A DNA stretch of 8,337 nt, taken from assembly GCA_937894165.1 (NCBI GenBank), contig CALCSX010000263.1, positions 1 to 8,337 of the forward strand, read 5' to 3'. Under the pieces are notes generated by a model. It saw only the letters and a list, made by a program, of their open reading frames with translations, was not told where the DNA came from and ran no database searches. This stretch comes from an uncultured Saprospiraceae bacterium. Lineage in GTDB: Bacteria; Bacteroidota; Bacteroidia; Chitinophagales; Saprospiraceae. The position numbers and the translations under genes were made by a program. Positions 6,443 to 8,337 of the stretch are shown here, one piece after another (position 1 is the first letter of the stretch; the number at the start of each line of letters is the position of its first letter).

Positions 6443-7906
6443 ATGCCTTTAAAGACATTTAAGCAGTGGAGTTTTTTTGTATTAATTTTTAGCTTATTCA
6501 CAAGCATCCGTTTGTCTGCAACTGCAGATTTTCCACGCGGTTACAATAAAGCCGAATTTGATAATGAGATAGCGAAACGCTATTCTTCAATGGAAGGAAT
6601 TTTTAAAATCGATCTAAATGAGGAGATTTTATTAAGAGTTCAAGCATACCTTCATCAGCAAAAAACATGGACATGTGGCCTCATCGGTCGTAGTACCGTT
6701 TATTTTCCGATTTTCAATCAAGCTTTGCGCAAATATAATTTGCCTACGGAATTGAAGTACCTCGCTGTATTGGAATCCTCCCTAAAACAAAAAGCAAAAT
6801 CCGGAGCCGGTGCTGTGGGTTTATGGCAATTTATGAAGGGAACGGCTCTTCTCTACGGTCTAGAAGTGAATGATAAAGTAGATGAGCGAAATGATATATA
6901 TGCAGCTTCAGAAGCCGCAGCCAAATATCTGCATGCGCTTCATTCCATTTATAACAGTTGGGAATTGGCTTTAGCCGCCTACAATGCCGGACCGGGCAGA
7001 GTGAACAGAGCGATTAAAAGTGCCGGTACTGATGAGTATACTGTTGTAGTGAAATTTTTGCCAAAAGAAACTCAAAATTATTTGGGCAAATTTCAAGCGG
7101 TGAAGTTCATGATGGAATATTATGATGAATTTGATATCAATCCGGTTTATCCTCCATTAGATTTGCAAGTGATTGATACTGTCAAAGTTTATGAAAAAAT
7201 CGATTTTAGTACCTTGGCTGCCGGCTTAGATTATCATATCGATGCCATTAAGGAGCTCAATCCAATGTATAATAAATCATATATTCCTGCGAGCAAATCC
7301 GGATATAATTTAGTGCTTCCTGTTCGGTTGAAGCACACATTTAAATCCAGATTGGAATACCCAAATCCATATGAAGATTTGCCTACGGATTATAAAAATT
7401 CAACTTACTACAAGGTTACATTAGAGGAATTTTTGGAAAGGATGGATTCGATTTCAAGGGCAGAATATGTCAATATAAAACACAGAGTTGATATTGATGA
7501 AACTTTGAAATCTATTGCTTTGAGATACAGGGTTTTTCCAGAATATTTGCAAGCATGGAACAACATCTCTTCTCAAAAAATAGCTAGAGGTCAAATCCTA
7601 GATATTTATATTCCTGCGGTGACAGTAAGCCATCAAATCAAATTAGATATTCCAAATTATATTTCAGTACAGGACAGAAGCTCTGATATTTGTTCTAGAA
7701 AGATGTTTTCACCTAATGAATTTCAAAAATCTATTGAAATTGCTACAGAGTGTAGAGATATTTACGTAGTCCAAAGAGGAGAAACACTATTAGAACTTTG
7801 TAATAGATTTAATATCGGAAGAGACGAATTGTTAGCACTGAATGGTCTTAATAGTGATGATGTAATCATGCCGGGAATGAAATTGATTTTATGGAAAGCT
7901 TCCTAA
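6443..7906 (+). CDS. MltD-like membrane-bound/periplasmic lytic murein transglycosylase with LysM domains
   Basis: The frame is open from an ATG at 6371 (511 codons), but I choose the ATG at 6443 (487 residues). There the protein starts with a textbook signal peptide (MPLKTFKQWSFFVLIFSLF, probable cleavage after LSATA), whereas the 24 extra residues are charged and signal-unlike. Numbering below is from 6443. The SLT (family 1) domain covers about 75-205 and has the catalytic Glu111 in AVLESSL, GAVGLWQFM (123-131) and AAYNAGPGRV (178-187). It cleaves the MurNAc-GlcNAc bond of peptidoglycan, forming 1,6-anhydro ends, in the periplasm. LysM-like peptidoglycan-binding segments follow: a degenerate one near 243-296, one at about 344-390, and a clear C-terminal one at about 440-483 (VVQRGETL, then LLALNGL). 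Unlike E. coli MltD there is no lipobox cysteine, so it is probably soluble or held by LysM binding. The stop overlaps the stop of the convergent zinc-ribbon gene. Confidence 0.9.
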   Translation: MPLKTFKQWSFFVLIFSLFTSIRLSATADFPRGYNKAEFDNEIAKRYSSMEGIFKIDLNEEILLRVQAYLHQQKTWTCGLIGRSTVYFPIFNQALRKYNLPTELKYLAVLESSLKQKAKSGAGAVGLWQFMKGTALLYGLEVNDKVDERNDIYAASEAAAKYLHALHSIYNSWELALAAYNAGPGRVNRAIKSAGTDEYTVVVKFLPKETQNYLGKFQAVKFMMEYYDEFDINPVYPPLDLQVIDTVKVYEKIDFSTLAAGLDYHIDAIKELNPMYNKSYIPASKSGYNLVLPVRLKHTFKSRLEYPNPYEDLPTDYKNSTYYKVTLEEFLERMDSISRAEYVNIKHRVDIDETLKSIALRYRVFPEYLQAWNNISSQKIARGQILDIYIPAVTVSHQIKLDIPNYISVQDRSSDICSRKMFSPNEFQKSIEIATECRDIYVVQRGETLLELCNRFNIGRDELLALNGLNSDDVIMPGMKLILWKAS

Positions 7907-8337
7907 GCCACCCTAAAGTCATTCATCTTATGAAAACTATCTACTGTTAAGCCTGATTCGTCGTTTGGAATTCTTTCAATAATGGTTATCGTATCATCAT
8001 GAATCCTATATCCATGTTCATAAACAAATCGATACAAATTATCTTTACCGATCTGATAGGTATGGGTGAAGTAATTCAAATTGAAACCTTTTGCAACTAC
8101 ATTTAAAAGCGGTAGTGACGTTTTTCCACGATTGCAGAAGTAAGCCAATATTTTTCTATTCTTCAATAAAATGCGATTAATAGTATTCGCAACACTGTTG
8201 ACTTCGCGGTTCAATTCATTGTGATACCTGACTCGACAGTCATCAGAACAGAACTTTTTATCAATTCGTCCAATAATTTTATGATCGCAGTTCAGGCACG
8301 TTTTCTTCTTGGTCTGGTTGTTAATTTTCGTTTCCAT
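7903..8337 (-). CDS. Uncharacterised zinc-ribbon protein conserved in Bacteroidota
   Basis: 144 residues are visible, from an ATG exactly at the right edge of the window (METKINNQ); the true start could lie further out. The N terminus carries a four-cysteine zinc site: CLNC (Cys14, Cys17), then KKFCSDDC (Cys30, Cys34), a CxxC-x12-CxxxC treble-clef/FCS-like ribbon. A basic and Asn-rich helix follows (about 35-65, RYHNELNREVN, then INRILLKNRKIL). A C-terminal alpha/beta region contains KGFNLNYFTHTY (83-94) and YRFVYEHGYRI (102-112). I recognise this arrangement as a conserved hypothetical family in Bacteroidota, with no function known to me. There is no signal peptide or membrane segment, so it should be cytosolic. 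The zinc ribbon and basic helix make nucleic acid or ribosome contact conceivable, but that is a guess. Its TAG stop (7905-7903) overlaps the transglycosylase TAA. Confidence 0.8.
   Translation of the reverse strand: METKINNQTKKKTCLNCDHKIIGRIDKKFCSDDCRVRYHNELNREVNSVANTINRILLKNRKILAYFCNRGKTSLPLLNVVAKGFNLNYFTHTYQIGKDNLYRFVYEHGYRIHDDTITIIERIPNDESGLTVDSFHKMNDFRVA

Noticed and set aside
1..8337. A defence, phage, CRISPR or mobile-element system
   Set aside because: No integrase, transposase, repeat array, terminal inverted repeats, nuclease or toxin-like gene is visible; most genes are recognisable chromosomal housekeeping or envelope genes.

Overview
The window is AT-rich chromosomal DNA from a member of the Bacteroidota. 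The evidence is consistent across genes: a secreted protease with a C-terminal type IX secretion (Por secretion) domain, a GHMP kinase with the GYD[IV]A signature, Bacteroidota-style PheS and HisS, TAnnTTTG promoter elements and the near absence of Shine-Dalgarno sequences. I cannot fix the order from this sequence alone.

Layout. The left half is on the minus strand: a GHMP kinase whose 3' end lies off the left edge (1-679), a pappalysin-like (M43) zinc metalloprotease exported by the type IX system (839-2164), and a polytopic O-antigen ligase/polymerase-family membrane protein (2340-3620). A 164-bp divergent intergenic region (3621-3784) carries a good Bacteroidota promoter for the plus-strand genes pheS (3785-4822) and hisS (4833-6191), which are 10 bp apart and look like one operon. 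After an AT-rich gap comes a MltD-like lytic transglycosylase with LysM repeats (ORF from 6371, probable start at 6443, end 7906). Its stop codon overlaps, tail to tail, that of a minus-strand gene for a small uncharacterised zinc-ribbon protein (7903-8337).

How the genes relate. pheS and hisS are core translation genes. The GHMP kinase most likely belongs to isoprenoid (mevalonate-type) metabolism. The O-antigen ligase-family protein and the transglycosylase act on the cell envelope, and the protease acts outside the cell. This is a mixed housekeeping and envelope neighbourhood, not a single pathway. I found no mobile element, CRISPR array, tRNA, rRNA, phage gene or defence cassette, and I do not see a convincing new multi-gene system. 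The points most worth a second look are the zinc-ribbon protein of unknown function, the GHMP kinase of unproven substrate, a probable cysteine-switch propeptide in the protease, and the eukaryote-like signatures in HisS.
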